Assembly: GCA_035582835.1 (NCBI GenBank)
Contig: JAYKAV010003153.1
Coordinates: 192,671-256,670, forward strand
DNA: 64,000 bases
Direction of reading: 5' to 3'
Source: Phoebastria nigripes
Lineage: Eukaryota; Chordata; Aves; Procellariiformes; Diomedeidae
A model generated the notes under the pieces. That model ran no database searches and was not told the origin of the DNA. It saw only the letters and a program-made list of their open reading frames with translations. Every line of letters starts with the position of its first letter. Within the stretch, counting starts at the first letter, position 1. The translations under genes and the position numbers were made by a program. Positions 36,867 to 49,900 of this stretch are shown piece by piece.

Positions 36867-39800
36867 ATGAAAATAGTCTGCGATAAATGTGGATTATTTT
36901 TGCCAAAGGGTGTATGTGTATGCATCGTTGTAATACTATGATGGCATGAAGAGCGTTTATGGGCACAGCTGTGTGTGTTGAGGTGTGAAACTTCAGCTGG
37001 GAAATTATATACTAAAATATCTTTGTGTCATAATGTCTTTTGTTACTTAAGTAATTTTTAAGGAGCTTTGAGAAACACAGAGGCTGTGGTTGAAGAAAAA
37101 TAAACTTGGCAAATCATTAACATCAACAAATAAAATAGTAAGAGAAAGGAGAGTCTGTAGCATTGGACCATTGACTGATCTGTGTGTTCATTAGAAGACA
37201 TTAGAATACCATGTTTAAAATAGTTGACTAAAACTTCAAAAGGATTATATTAGCATAGGCTTTATTAAGAATGTGCTATTTATATTGGAACGATGAGAAG
37301 GGACAGCCAAATCCTTTAATGTACGGTTATCACATGCTGGTCAGAGAGCTTCCAGCATTTATTGGAACATCAGTGCCTTNTGAAAATGTTTTTATACTTC
37401 TACCAGATTTTCTAAGATTATGGAATGATTAAGTATTAGCCAATTGTGGCGCTCTTGGGAATCATCAGTTTCTGGAAAATATCCCTCTGCTGTCTAAGAA
37501 ATGAAGTCCTGTTCTGGGGAATTCATCTGGAAAGAGCATTTCTTTGGGGGCGATGGGGACCATCTGTGGAATTCCAACTATGCGGAAAACCTGGAGCAGA
37601 GATGGGCAAAAAATACACCAGGAAGCAGGCAGTTCTGAAGAGGTCACTGCGGTAACCTTGTTCTGAGGAAAGGTCTGCAAGCGTGGGCTGATCTTCTGAC
37701 CCTTAATTATTCANGGGCAATGTTATACACTCTTCATGCCTCTGCAATATTTCCATGGCATAAGGCTTCTAATCATTCCCAATGTTCATACAATTTCCAT
37801 ATATATTTATTGACACATACACAATATATACACACACAAACCCTGTGATTGTTATTTAGTATGCAGCACATATAGTTTTAAGAACATTCAACTCTAAAGT
37901 AAACAAAAGTAAAAGGAAACATGCTCCGAGATTCCATTCACAAATTACTTTCTACTGCAGTGAATTAGTAACTTGCTTTGTGCTGTAGTGAGGTGCGTTT
38001 TTTCCATTTGAACCATTTGGTTCACAAATGACTTTGTACTCCAATGGTTTACTACTGTTGTGAGATTTCATCAAGCAAGCAGTGTTTATCGAGTTACCAG
38101 TTTTTGCATGCATGTTCACTTGCTTTTGGCCATCTAGTTTGAAATTGCATGATATGCCATATTTCAAGTTGCGATGGAAAGCCACTCTTTTTCTCTCCTT
38201 CCTTCAAGGCAATGAAGTCTATTCATAAATGGAGAAGATCTGGCTGTCATTTCTCTTGTAGCTTAATGTGGCAATGTGGTTGTGTCCTTTCAGAAAGGAG
38301 TTCTGTGTCTCTGTCCATCGTCTCCCCCCCATCACCCCCAATTCGCTGTATTTTATTTATAGTATATGGTGAATGGTCTTTTTAATGCAAAATGCAGAGC
38401 GCTTGTGTATGAAATCTGAAAATAGGAGAGAAAAGATCTTGTTCCTTGTTTAAAATGATAATAGCACATCACGTTGTAAATAAGGAAGGATTTAGAAATT
38501 ACTTTGATTTTTACGCTGAATGCTTTAGCTTCCCTTGTTTTTCACTACATCAGCCTGAAATGACCTGTAATTCTATCTCCTGTGGGTGTTTCTCACTATC
38601 TACTTACATTTTTAGCCTTATTTAAAAAAAGAGAATAAAAATTGAAGTTTTGAAACATTTTTTTTGTAACCTTATCCCATTACAGCTATTTCTTTCACAT
38701 TGCGGCGATGATATGTATGGGTAGATAATTTTAACATATTTCACTATTCTCATAATCCTATTGTTTCAATGGAAGAAGTTTCAAATTTAGAGGCACACCC
38801 AGAATTGGATGCTGAATTGGATAAATACTTTTCTGTTTTAATAGGCGTTCCACGGTTGTGGCCTGCCGTATCAACACTGAGTTACAGATTAAGCTGAGGT
38901 GGGTCTGTTAGGAGACCATCTATCTGTTTCAGGTGGATGTCACGTTATGATGCAGAGTGTGCGTTCAGAAAGGAGAAGGGGGTTGGGCTTACGGTGGTTC
39001 TTTGGACCACTGTCCTGGGGATCCTGCTTACACACTGCATGCCAGCTGTGGGAGGTGGGGAATGTGTGGCCCTCGGTGTCTCTGCAAGGACCAGCTGCAT
39101 GTCATCAGCCAGCTACGCACATTGAGCAACTGCTCTCGCATAAGCACCGACTGCAGAAAAGTGAAGCTGACTGATGGCGACCTGTTATTCCTCGGTATGT
39201 ACTTCGTCAGATCTGATTTTGTGTACTTCAGCTTTGTCCCCTATGGGGACATTACTGAGTTGACATCAAGTATGTCAAACGCTCTTCAAATATCCATACG
39301 AGCTTTTGTCTTCAGCATCCTATGGCTTTGTGTTCCGTCTTCTCAGACATGCCTTGGTGTAGGTATTGACGTCATTTTCATGGAGCACATAGCGTTCTCC
39401 TTTACAGTCCATAGCCTAGTGCTCCTTTCAACATCTCTAATAATAGTCTCCATCAGCTCCATGTGGAAAATGTAGCTACACAGGCCCAGCATTTCTACCA
39501 ATAGTGCCAGCCAGTTTGTGTGTAGAGAACAAAATAGGTCTTTGGGGCCCAGTCTGTGCTTGAGACTGGAAATGAATTTCCAGTTGCTAAGTGTAGGTGG
39601 AAGCCACAGTTAAATTCTTAATCTTCATCCTTTGAAATTTATTTTCTGACTCTTCCCTTAAACTTACCTGCCTCAAACTAATCATGGTAGTTACTTTAAA
39701 AAGTATAAATAGATGACTCATAACGTCAACACACATGATTTTTGTAGTGCCTTTTCTCCTCTACTTCGGAGTTAAAAACAACACTAGAATGTCTCAAGTA

Positions 39801-42800
39801 TTAATTTCACGACTGGCTAGAATTCAGTATTCTAATATTGACAACTCTGATTAGTCTCAATAAAGCCATGTAAACTTAAGGCATATTTATACTGTCTCAT
39901 TTTGTTTGTACTCGAACTTTGTAGAAAATCTTTAAAAGTTGACTTTGTTTTAAGCAATTACATNTGTTTATTTTCTTGGTTTCTTTTCCATGAACTAAGT
40001 GGGAATGAGTACAATGTTACTGCATTTCTGCTGATAGGGAGGCATTAAAATCCTTTGAAGCCGAGTGGATTATTAATTATATATTGAAGCTGTTTATCAG
40101 ACTTTTAAATATCAAAGATTTATGCATTTGAAAAATCTATAATTTGCTTTAAAAACAAAATAAAGCAAAAAAACGCCAACAACCCTTCCCAAAAATCTCA
40201 AAAAAAACAAAACCAGAATCAGTTACAATGCCAAGCAATGACAGCTCTTGTCATCTTGGTTGTTTATGATTGTGTTGTATCCCATTAATCCTGGGATAAA
40301 TCTGACCTAGTCTCATGAATTATGAATTAAAATTTACTCCTTGAGCATCTGATTTGTGGTACTTGTGTGCTATGGGAACAGTCGCAGCAAATACTGAAGC
40401 CAAATTCCCCGTGCTCCTTGTAACGCTGGGAATGTAACTCTACTGTTTTTCTTTGCAGAGACTTTTCAGACTGGAAGGGCGGGGTTTAGTCTGTTCATAC
40501 TAAGAAAATATTTGAATGTATTATTCCAAAAGACAGTCTGAAATTTCTTTTTTTTTTTTTTTTGGTGGATTTCAGTTGAAAACAGATGGATCAGGTTTCA
40601 TACTGGCTGTTTAGATAGGCACTTGTCATTCTCATAGTGAGCAAAGAAGGCTTGGGGTGTGAATGCCTGAATGGCATGGAGCCACAGGCAGGGAAAGCGT
40701 ATTATGGGTGGATGCGGGAAAGCATGAATAAGGCAAGGGCTTCATTGCATAGGAGATCACTTGTGGTTTTTTTATTGCCCGCACCTCAGAGAATCTCTCA
40801 GACAGCACTAATTTGCAGCACAATAAGTACAGAAAATAGGAAGTAATAAGGCCTTACAGAAATGCATCGAAAAGATGAGCCTTCAGTGTATGGCAAAGCA
40901 GCAGTAGTTTTCTTTCTGTAATAATTTAAGAATGTCCTAAGAAAGGGCCTTGTTTTTTTTCCTGTTAACCTAAACACTGGCAGCCATAGGGAACCTAGGA
41001 AACCTATGGAGAAAAGTTTAGCCATATCTGTGAATTATGTTTAAGGCAGTGGATTATCAGCATCTTACCCGCTATGTGCTATGATTTCCCCTAGTGTTTG
41101 ACTGCGTGTGGGCGATGGAAGAGTTCAGTTTAAGTCACTGATGGCCACCTTCCTGCTGGAATTGTGTCCTTCCAAAGATTCAGTTCTCCTCAGCTGAAGG
41201 TTCATGTCAATTCAGCTGTTTTGCTGAATTTTCTGTTCTGTTTTATTTTTTTTATTTAGAGCCTTCTGCTTGTCTCACTGATATGCCATTTTAAAATTGC
41301 AATCTTAAAATTGCCCTGATCTTAGCAAAAGTGGTATCTTATGTGATTCTGTCTTGTTATGAAATCATGTAGTCTAGTGGGAGGGGAGGAATTGATTCAG
41401 TTTCAGATGAAATTTTTTTGGTCTATTTGTAATTAGAATGATGTGCCTACTTGGCTTATTGTCTGTATTGCAGTTATATTTTTCCCTGATAAAATTTGGA
41501 GGTACAGACAACTGCAAATGCATTAAATTGATTGCATTCTATCGTAACGTTGTGTAATTTGAGAACTGAAGCCACTGATGAAAACTGATGTCCAGAAGAA
41601 TTATCTGGGTTACTACAATTAAACTACATATTTATATATGTTATGTTTACATATGTTACAAAAAATTTCTCATAGGCTTTTCCATTCAGTTTTTTTGCCT
41701 CATGGAGGCTGCATCAAGTGAAATCTTATACTCCTCATGGTGTAGCACTTTTCTCCCTTAGAAACTTTCTGATGGCGTCTATTAATTTTCTCCGTAGATT
41801 TTAAATACTATTGATTCTGAGTAATTTGTTTAATTAGCCCCAAACTATCTGTGTAATTATTCCAATCTGTGCTTCTCTCAGCTTTTGCCTGCAAGGCTGA
41901 CAAATGGCAGGAGGGGGAAAGGGCACCTTCCTGTTAGCGGCTGGGGAGCCTTTGGTCCTCGCTCTGCTTTGTGCCACNGGTTGTCAGAGCAGGTGGACTC
42001 CTTCTGAAAGAGCTGTGAGAGAACGATGAAAATATTATTTAGCTTCACTTAAGAAGTCAAATATCAGTTGTGGCAAAAAGCTTCCTTATCTTATGAAACA
42101 GGACGTTTTTATGGTTCCTTTAGTGTTTCCCAGCTTTTTATTGCCATAGTATCAGCTTACTCATGAAATCCCGGATTGTATCAGCCAGTGTTATGTTCAA
42201 CTTTCTGTCTCTATTCTTGCAGGGTTCAAGAGGAATGATAAATTAGCTTGGGATTACGGGTGTTTTGTATGCAACTTAGAGTGAATGCTAATGGAATCAT
42301 CTTCACGTTTTTATGGGCATTGACCTCTTTGGCTCCTGTATTGGTTATGTGCCAATTCTGAGGTCAGACACATGGATGTCAAATCGCAGCTATATTGGTC
42401 TGCTAAAGCACAGCATAAATTGTACTGCTTATTTTTTACGTATTCTTCTTCTTACTCATTCTAGGCTTTTCTGTCTTTCTGAGAATAAAATGAAGAAAAA
42501 TCTCTACCTTTTAACTCAGCCGATACAGGTAAAATGCCAGCTGAAACATTTGTTTGTTAGGCACCCCCTCTAGATCACAAATAAAAAAAAAATTAAATAT
42601 ATTAAGGAGAAGAGTGGAAAGCATTCTCAAATAAGACGACGTGCTTTTTAGAAGCTGGAAGCTTGCATACAGTGTCATGGCTAAAGCAGGAAGAGACACC
42701 TGCCTCGTCTGTAGTGAAATGTATCACCATTTGTGTATTTAACATTAGTTTAGCATGGGAAAATTCTTCTTCAAGAATCCTTTAAAAATAAGATAGTGAA

Positions 42801-43238
42801 ATCATATACTTGAAGGCTGTTTGTAAGCTTGAAATTATTATTTCGAGCTGGGGAGGCTGCGCTGTGATTATTGGGGACATTCTCTTCTAGGGTGTACCTA
42901 CTCGAGATCAATCCCTGATCTCTGCAGGGTGGAGTTGTAAAAAAGACTAGGAAAATGGTTTCCAGAGGTTCTAGAAAACAGGAAGATCATATGAAAATGT
43001 CCCTATCGTGTTTTTGCCTGTTGCTGAGCATGGCGAAATGGAGAAGGACATTATTCTTCCTTTGTGGGAGCTGAAGGGAAGGAGCTGTCATTTTTTACTA
43101 CCAACCATCCTGTTTTAACTCCTCCAGAAAAAGATCATGGAAATTTAACTGCTTACATAAAGTGTAACCTCCCAATCAGTTCCTCATCCCTCTGTCCTCT
43201 TACGCAGTTAAAACAGTCAAACAGATATGAATTGACTT
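36867..43238. other. non-coding DNA; one 172-codon chance-like frame
   Basis: No gene is recognised. The open frame 38957-39475 (+, 172 codons) is one of the two longest in the window. It overlaps other open frames on the same strand and shows no domain, and its Ser/Leu/Ile-rich end looks like translated non-coding DNA. A T16 run lies at 40548-40563. Good 3' splice-site look-alikes occur at about 40458 and 42222 without convincing donors. Confidence 0.65.
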
Positions 43239-43456
43239 CAGATTGGACGTTACGAAAAGGTCCTTCACTGAGAGGGTGGTGGGTCACTGGAACAGGCTCC
43301 CCAAGGAAGTGGTCATGGCACCAAGCCTGTTGGATCAAGGAGCGTGTGGATGACGCTTAGTCATATGGTTTAGTGTTAGGTAGTCCTACGAGGAGCAGCG
43401 TGTTGGACTCTATGATCCTTATGGGTCCCTTCCGACTTGAGATATTCTGTGACTCC
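43239..43456 (+). mobile_element. CR1 LINE, truncated 3' end
   Basis: The segment follows the avian CR1 3' end in order: a GATTGGACGTTACGAAAAG block, CACTGAGAGGGTGGTGGGTC, ACTGGAACAGGCTCCCCAAG, and a tail with GTTGGACTCTATGATCCTTA and GGGTCCCTTCCGACTTGAGA, ending in a decayed ATTCTGTGA terminal repeat. CR1 elements are non-LTR retrotransposons with short 3' microsatellite ends, and most copies are 5'-truncated like this one. The middle section (TCATATGGTTTAGTGTTAGG, then a CGAGGAGCAGCG block) is of the subfamily type with the GTAGTCCT motif and differs from the second copy at 46690. Subfamily naming needs a library. Confidence 0.88.
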
Positions 43457-46212
43457 TTACAGAAGCATTTGATAGGATAAATTGGGAAGTTCAAACATGT
43501 GTGGCATGCTTATCCAAGACCTTTGCCTTTTCTGTTCAGGAACAGAATTTTTTTCTCTATCCATACATGAGCATGAAGTTGACATTTTCTGTCTGCTCTT
43601 TACTGCTGTCTCAGGTGTGAACACAGCTGAAATCTGAGTTGAGTTGCATGTGACTCTGGATGGTAGTACTGTTCCTCTCCTCCACAGATGTCCTGTGAGA
43701 AGGTACAAATGGTGGTCTGTGGGAGTGAAGGATTGAGCTGGGTTTACTGGAAAATTATCACCCTTTGGATAGAAGCTGAAGTCGTCATAGTTTACTGGAA
43801 ATCACTTTTTAGCCCCTAAGTCATTCTCTTATAAACTTAAAACCTTTGCTCTGGAGGGAAAGTTTACTTTAATCTAGACTTCAGAGTAGAGTTTAGATTA
43901 GTATTAAAGTATAAATAATACTTTGGTTTTCAATCCTGAAATTGCTCTGCTTGATTATGATCCTTATTAGTTTGAACTCAGAGGTTTATGTCCCTTCCTG
44001 GGTGGGATCCTCACTGTGGGAAAGCTTGTACGGGCAACCCTTTACCATAGCCCTGGGCAGCTGCTGGGCAAGTTATCCTGTGAAGCCTTGGTTTGCCGAT
44101 GGCAGAACTTGCTTGGTCACAAAGTGATGTTGCAAGAGTCGTGCATCTCCCTCTTCTCTAAATAGGAGCCGGGGGAAGACGGAGGGAAGCAGAGCTGTGT
44201 GAATGTTTGGAAGAGGCCACTAGAGTTTGCTGAGGAAGGTTTACTAACTTGACAAAGTTTCTGGTGTTGGTGAAAGTTGCTGTGTTAAACGTGTGCTGTT
44301 AAAATAATTTGGTGATGAAATATTGATATAGAGTGGATTGAAAATAAGTTGTTAAACCAAACCTTTTCTACCTGTAGCTTTGTGTAAACACCAGACAAAC
44401 CTCTAGGATGTGTAAACGCAATTTAACTTAGTATTTCAGAATGGATATGACCTTACGCACANAACTTGATGCATGTGAAAGGGTGGAATCCCCAATATTT
44501 GGGTCCTTTTGATGAAGTTCAGCAATGAAGAAGGAAGCTTTCAAAATCCCTCCAGTGAATCTTACGGAGCGAAGGCAGTAATTTTTCTGACTTTTAATCT
44601 AAGTTGAAATATATATTATGGATGCATGAGAGCTCCAAAGATGTCAATGTTGCAGGTATTTTGGGGAAGATGTACTCACCATTAGCAGCTGGTCTCTTAA
44701 TTAGAAGCAAAACCAAATGATCACAACTTACTTCAGTAGTTTGTTCTATACATGAATGTTCACAGAACTAGTATGAACAAAATGCATGGCGGTTTTCTTT
44801 TATCCCAGAAAAAGGGAAACTGTAACGTACGCTGTGAATTAACTATATCATTACAAGCTAGTTGCATATTTAAAATGCGTAGCATCTGATTAGTGGCACT
44901 TAATTACCTAGGTATTTTCTTTAATAACAAACAACATTAATTTTTCCTTTCAAACGACAGATTATAACATCTGTAGAATAACAAACCTGCTGTAGGAACA
45001 AGGACAGCTACTTGAATTGGGCCATTATCAGCAAGTCAGTTGTATTTATGCCCTTGCAAAATTTCTAGCTGTTCCAGTATTGTGAAGGAAATGATAAATA
45101 TTTGGCCACTGTTTGGGACAGGAATGAAATTGAGCCATTCTGCAACTCCTGAATTGGTGTTGATATGTGTAAAACTACTTCAGATAAGATAAGCCGTGAC
45201 ATTGTAAAGATTTTAGGGAAGCTGTCTAAATGAATAATTTCTGCTTCACGTTCTAGTGTGATAACGGAGTAGTTAATGAAAGAGCAAAGAAGCAAAAGCT
45301 CTGGTCCTCCTATTTCTCCTTGCCTCTGTGCTCTTGTGCCTTTTGTTCAACCCATGAAATTGCTTTTCCTTACAATACAAGCTGCTGCTCCAGCAGCCTC
45401 CATCATCATCATCCTCCTACTGTAGCTGTTGCTCCATCTTCTTTTTCTCTCTTGCTTCTAGTCTCTATGATTAATTTTCCAGCCTTGTCTTTAGTCCTCT
45501 GCAGCTGACTGAAACTGCTCTTGCTGAGGACTTCAGTAAAGCTTTTATGGTTACATTGCAGAATAAATGAATCTCGATCTCTCTGCTGCTTATGAGACTG
45601 TTGATCTCGCCCTAAGACTTATAATATCTGTTACCATACAAATCCCATCCTACTCCCATGGAAGTGTTTGAGTTTGTGTGTTTGTTACAACAGGGAGGAG
45701 CGAAGCTCCTTAGTTTATAAGATATGTGAATTATTAGGGCATCCAAAATTATTTTTAGTAATGTGTATAATATTATCCCATTCTTCTGTGGCCTCTATTA
45801 AGATGTAAAGGAAACCCATGTGGTCAAAGATTGTACAATGGGTTGCAATATTGCCATTTTCTCTTGGAAGCTGACCTACTAAATAAAAGTGTAATTTTCC
45901 TTATAAAATAGTATTGTTGAATATTTCATTATCAATGGGCTGCAGTTCATAGGAGCATTTACCATGTTACTTGAAATAATGTGGTAAACATGTACCTAGC
46001 TATATGCCATCAGTGGGCTCTTTTTCCAGATATCATTATATTTTTAACTGAGTATTGTACCAGAATTGGAAGGTCTGTATTACTTTGTAATGCTTTAAAC
46101 CTTCTTTCAGAATATCACTAATAATTTAAAAAAATGTTCTTTGCCCACAGGGTGGAGTTCATTTCTTTTGTTCTTGGGAGCTGAATAGGAGAAAGGGACA
46201 TTTCAGCTTTTC

Positions 46213-46257
46213 TTGATAAAGGTAAGACAGCAATCTGTTGATAAAGATAAGACACTG
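46213..46257 (+). repeat. imperfect 25-bp tandem duplication with GATA motifs
   Basis: TTGATAAAGGTAAGACA at 46213 is repeated as TTGATAAAGATAAGACA at 46238, each followed by CTG after a short indel. The result is three GATAA words in about 40 bases. GATA-factor binding is only inferred. Confidence 0.7.
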
Positions 46258-46312
46258 TTCATTATTATGAGCTCATAGAAAGTTTGTCAATGGAGGGTTT
46301 GTTTATTTTGGN

Positions 46313-46332
46313 TTTTTTTTTTTTTTTTTTTT
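46313..46332. repeat. T20 homopolymer next to one n
   Basis: This is a run of 20 T with an unresolved base at 46312. Low complexity only. Confidence 0.85.
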
Positions 46333-46689
46333 CAAGTTCTGTGCTTTGTAGTAAGTTCAATATGTGATAACATAGCTTATTTTGGGAATGGAATGTGTAA
46401 TTCTACCACAGGTACCAGTAAAGGCTCTGAAGATAAGCAAGTACCTGTAGATCAGAATGACAAAGTGGATAGCAATTTGTTCTACTGCCAGATCTTGTGG
46501 CATTTTCCATATGCCATTGAACTGGCCTGCCCAAGTTCACTCCATCATGCTTGCACACACTCAGAGAGAGCTCTTAAAAAGACTGAAGTTCTGTCCATGC
46601 CACTTCTCTAAGAAAATGTATAGGCTTGCCTGGTGCTGTCTGTACTGCTCTGTATTGTCGCATGGAAGTGCAGAGGTTTGATGTGAGGA

Positions 46690-46950
46690 TAGAACGAGAG
46701 GAAATGGCCTCAAGTTGCGCCAGGGGAAGTTTAGATTGGACCTTAGGAAAAATTTCTTTACTGAAAGAGTGGTTAAACATTGGAACAGGCTGCCCAGGGA
46801 AGTGGTTGAGTCACCATCCCTGGAAGTATTTCAAAGACATGTAGATGTTGTGCTTAGGGACGTGGTTTAGTGGGCATGGTGGTGTTGGGTTGACGGTTGG
46901 ACTCGATGATCTTAGAGGTCCTTTCCAACCTTAATGATTCTATGATTCTA
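46690..46950 (+). mobile_element. CR1 LINE, truncated 3' end
   Basis: This is a clear avian CR1 3' end. It begins in a GAACGAGAGGAAATGGCCTC-type block near the end of ORF2. It then has TTTCTTTACTGAAAGAGTGG, AACAGGCTGCCCAGGGAAGT and GGTTGGACTCGATGATCTTA, and finishes with GGTCCTTTCCAACC and the terminal ATGATTCTATGATTCTA repeat. Reverse transcriptase coding is lost to 5' truncation, and the short residual frame is only the tail of ORF2. The preserved 3' repeat suggests a younger or better-kept copy than the one at 43239. Confidence 0.95.
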
Positions 46951-49900
46951 AGTAGGAGACAGAGAAGGGGATAAAACTCTGGAAGTCTTCTCAGAGGCAT
47001 GTTTTCCCCAATGGTTCTTGCTTCATGTTGTGCTAAAAGGTCTGACATTTTATAAATTTTAGAGAGTGTTAAATTAAAACCTGCAAGAAACATTTAAAGG
47101 TATAGCGTGCAACCTAGCGTTGAACTCTTAATTGCAATTTTTGATGCAGAAATCAACATAGCACTGTCTTTCCTTATTTCCATTTGGCAAATTTTGAAAA
47201 GTGTTTGTAAGTAGGTTTGATGTGACAACTGCAAAGAATGGTGTTGGTCTGGTTTAACAGTTACCACATGCACAGCAGATTGACCATCTGTGTGTCCTTC
47301 GTGCAGTGCAATGCAGGTAAGGAGCACAAGCCTGTTTCAATTTCTATTCAAAGGGGCTGGAATTCATACACGGTCATTTATCATTTCTCATCTGACAGAG
47401 GCTGCAGTCTCTAATTGAGGGTCGTAATGTGTTTTAACGAGCACAAGCTGATTACTACCTAATGTGTGGCTCTATCTGCAGATCCACTTTTGATTTGTTC
47501 AGCATTGTGTTTAACCGGATGGTGGTATGAAGGCTCCAATTATATGTTAACGTTTAGATTATCAAGAACAGCAAGGCATAAGTCTACTTCTTGAAAGTTA
47601 AATAGTTTGTAAGAGAAAAAGACTCAAAACTCTAACAAACCTGAAGAGAAATCAGAAGATTCACCAAAATTCAGATTTGTGTGTTTGTGCTGCTGTGGCT
47701 GATTCTGAAGTTTTCTTTGCAAGCATTATACAACTGTTTGGAGCAGCAGTTTAAAGCAGCATGATCATGCCACTATGTATAGATGCAGTTTTTATCAATT
47801 TACAGATGCTTACTGTACTATAGCCTACTACTTAGGGAATGAGAAAGAGCTATAATCACCTTCATACCCTTATAATTGTATGGGTAGGTAGACATTAAGA
47901 GTTACATTGACTTCTTGCTTAGCAAAACATACAATTAAAATATTTTGGGTATAAAAATGTTCTTTCAAATTCTTTGACTGTTTTCTGAATTTAGGCTTTA
48001 GCTTTGCTCTCTTATCCACTGAGAAATACAAAAAATTCCCTTGAGTTTAGTAAAATCTTTCTAATGTACCCTGGTGTTCCTGTCCTTCTCTCCCTTGCGA
48101 TTTGTGAAGCCGTTGCCCATAATTTCAAATGTTCACATTTTGTGAGGGTGGTTTTTTTTTTTTTTTTAATTTACCCAGCATATATTTAACTCAAAGGTTC
48201 AATTGCTGTTGGATGAATTCTCAATCAATCATAAAAGGAGAAAGAAATTTCCCTGATGAAGTGGTACATCTATTGGAGGACTCACGGACTCTTAGTGAAG
48301 GGATGCGTTCCAGTGTTAGACTGCTAAAGATGCAGGGGGAAAAAATTGCTATGCTAACATACATGAAAATGTATTAATAATAATTTACAGATAAATTAAT
48401 ATGGCCTGAGCTTAATCTCATTCTGGCAAAACCCATGTTGAAGGAAATGAGAATTTACTGGGTTAGGATCTAATTGAGTCTGATTTTTTTTTTTTTCTTT
48501 CTTTTTTTCCCTTCTTCCCTGCACTGCAGAACTCATTTAAAGTAATAGCCTTAAATATTTAATAGTACTGTACCTACTGTGTTAATTTGTTGGTTAGAGG
48601 CAAATAATTTTCTTCTTATCCTCATAAGACTCAGTTGCCTGTATAAAGCATGGTCCTCTGGTGAAACAGAATGCTCTTGCATTTTCTGAACCTTGAGTAG
48701 AAGTTATTCCTCCTTAGAGATTGCTCTATGCTTCTTGTGCATCCGTTAAGCCTTGCTCAGTGATATATGTAATAGGCTAGATCTGACTCGCTGCACTTCT
48801 TTCTCCATTTAGAAAAAATCAGTACGTCTGAAGCCTCTGGGGTGTGTGGTTCCCTGTGGGCGCGCAGACAGAGCAGCAGCACTTCGCTTGCTCTTTGTTA
48901 CTTTGTGGGAGTGGAAGAGCTCGAAGTTCATGCTTAAGTTTATCAGCACCCAGCAGGGTTTAAGAATTGCACTTAATGACAGAAATTCCCAAATGTAATC
49001 AGTGGCAGATGCAGTTTCTGGCTGTGTTGAATCGGTGCTCGTGTGTAGCTGTGGGAGGAACTTGAGCTATACAGGCAGGATCAGTTAACGGTATCACTGA
49101 AAGAAAATTGTGGTTTGTGAGCTCTGATGCTTCTCCATATCATAACTACTGCTTCAGTTTAAATACTCTTGCAATGGCAGCAGGCTTCATGGAGAAAACT
49201 GTTGACTATTCCCTGCCTCCTACCCACAGTCTGCTCCAAAAAGACTGCCCTTAAGTTAATTTAGCCTTATTTTCAACATTATGTGCTTCTGTATTGTACA
49301 CTGAAAGTTTAAGTCTGTAAATTGTGTGTGAGTGTAGGACGAATGCTTTGAAAACTGAGGATGCCAGCGGACTGCTAGTTCAGCTGTGCTTTCTCCTGGG
49401 AGTGGTCCCAGTTAACGTCATAGACTGGGAAAACTCAGGTTCTTGGGAGGGGAAGGCCAGAAACTGCCCTTCAGCTTTCCTACGTCTTCCCTCCCAGTTA
49501 TGATGAACGGTGCACTTTTTTTCATCACAACATAGTGCAAGTCCAAACCCAGCAATCCTCCCCGTGTGCGTCTTAATTCTTTCTTCCCTGACCCTTTTTT
49601 AAAATCAAGAACGCCTTGGGGCAGCAGCACTCACTCTTCATCCTGGTCTGGTTTACAGCAGAGCACGTGAGTGTTCTGCTCAGTCTTCTCCCTGGACGGA
49701 GCCGTGTCAGAAAGCAAATGCTGTCCCCAATAATAATATTTGCCTCGAAGGAGCTTGACCTGCTTTGTGATGTTTTTGGAAACAAAATACAGGAATAAGC
49801 GTTATATCACAAATGAAGCAAGGAAAATAAGGTTGCTGTTTTCCTTAAATATGAACAGAGCTTTAATACGGCCGAAACACTTGTTTTGCTGGGGGAGGTT

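Larger units (their letters stand above)
43457..46689. other. non-coding DNA between the two CR1 copies
   Basis: No gene is recognised. The 44840-45010 part is AT-rich with TTAATTAC and CATTAATTTT homeobox-like words and looks like possible regulatory DNA. Tandem GATA motifs occur at 45182-45193 and 46213-46257, the latter as an imperfect 25-bp duplication. A T20 run lies at 46313-46332. Confidence 0.65.

Noticed and set aside
38957..39475. 172-codon + strand open frame
   Set aside because: It overlaps other open frames on the same strand, has no domain or conserved-looking motif, and its length is near the chance limit.
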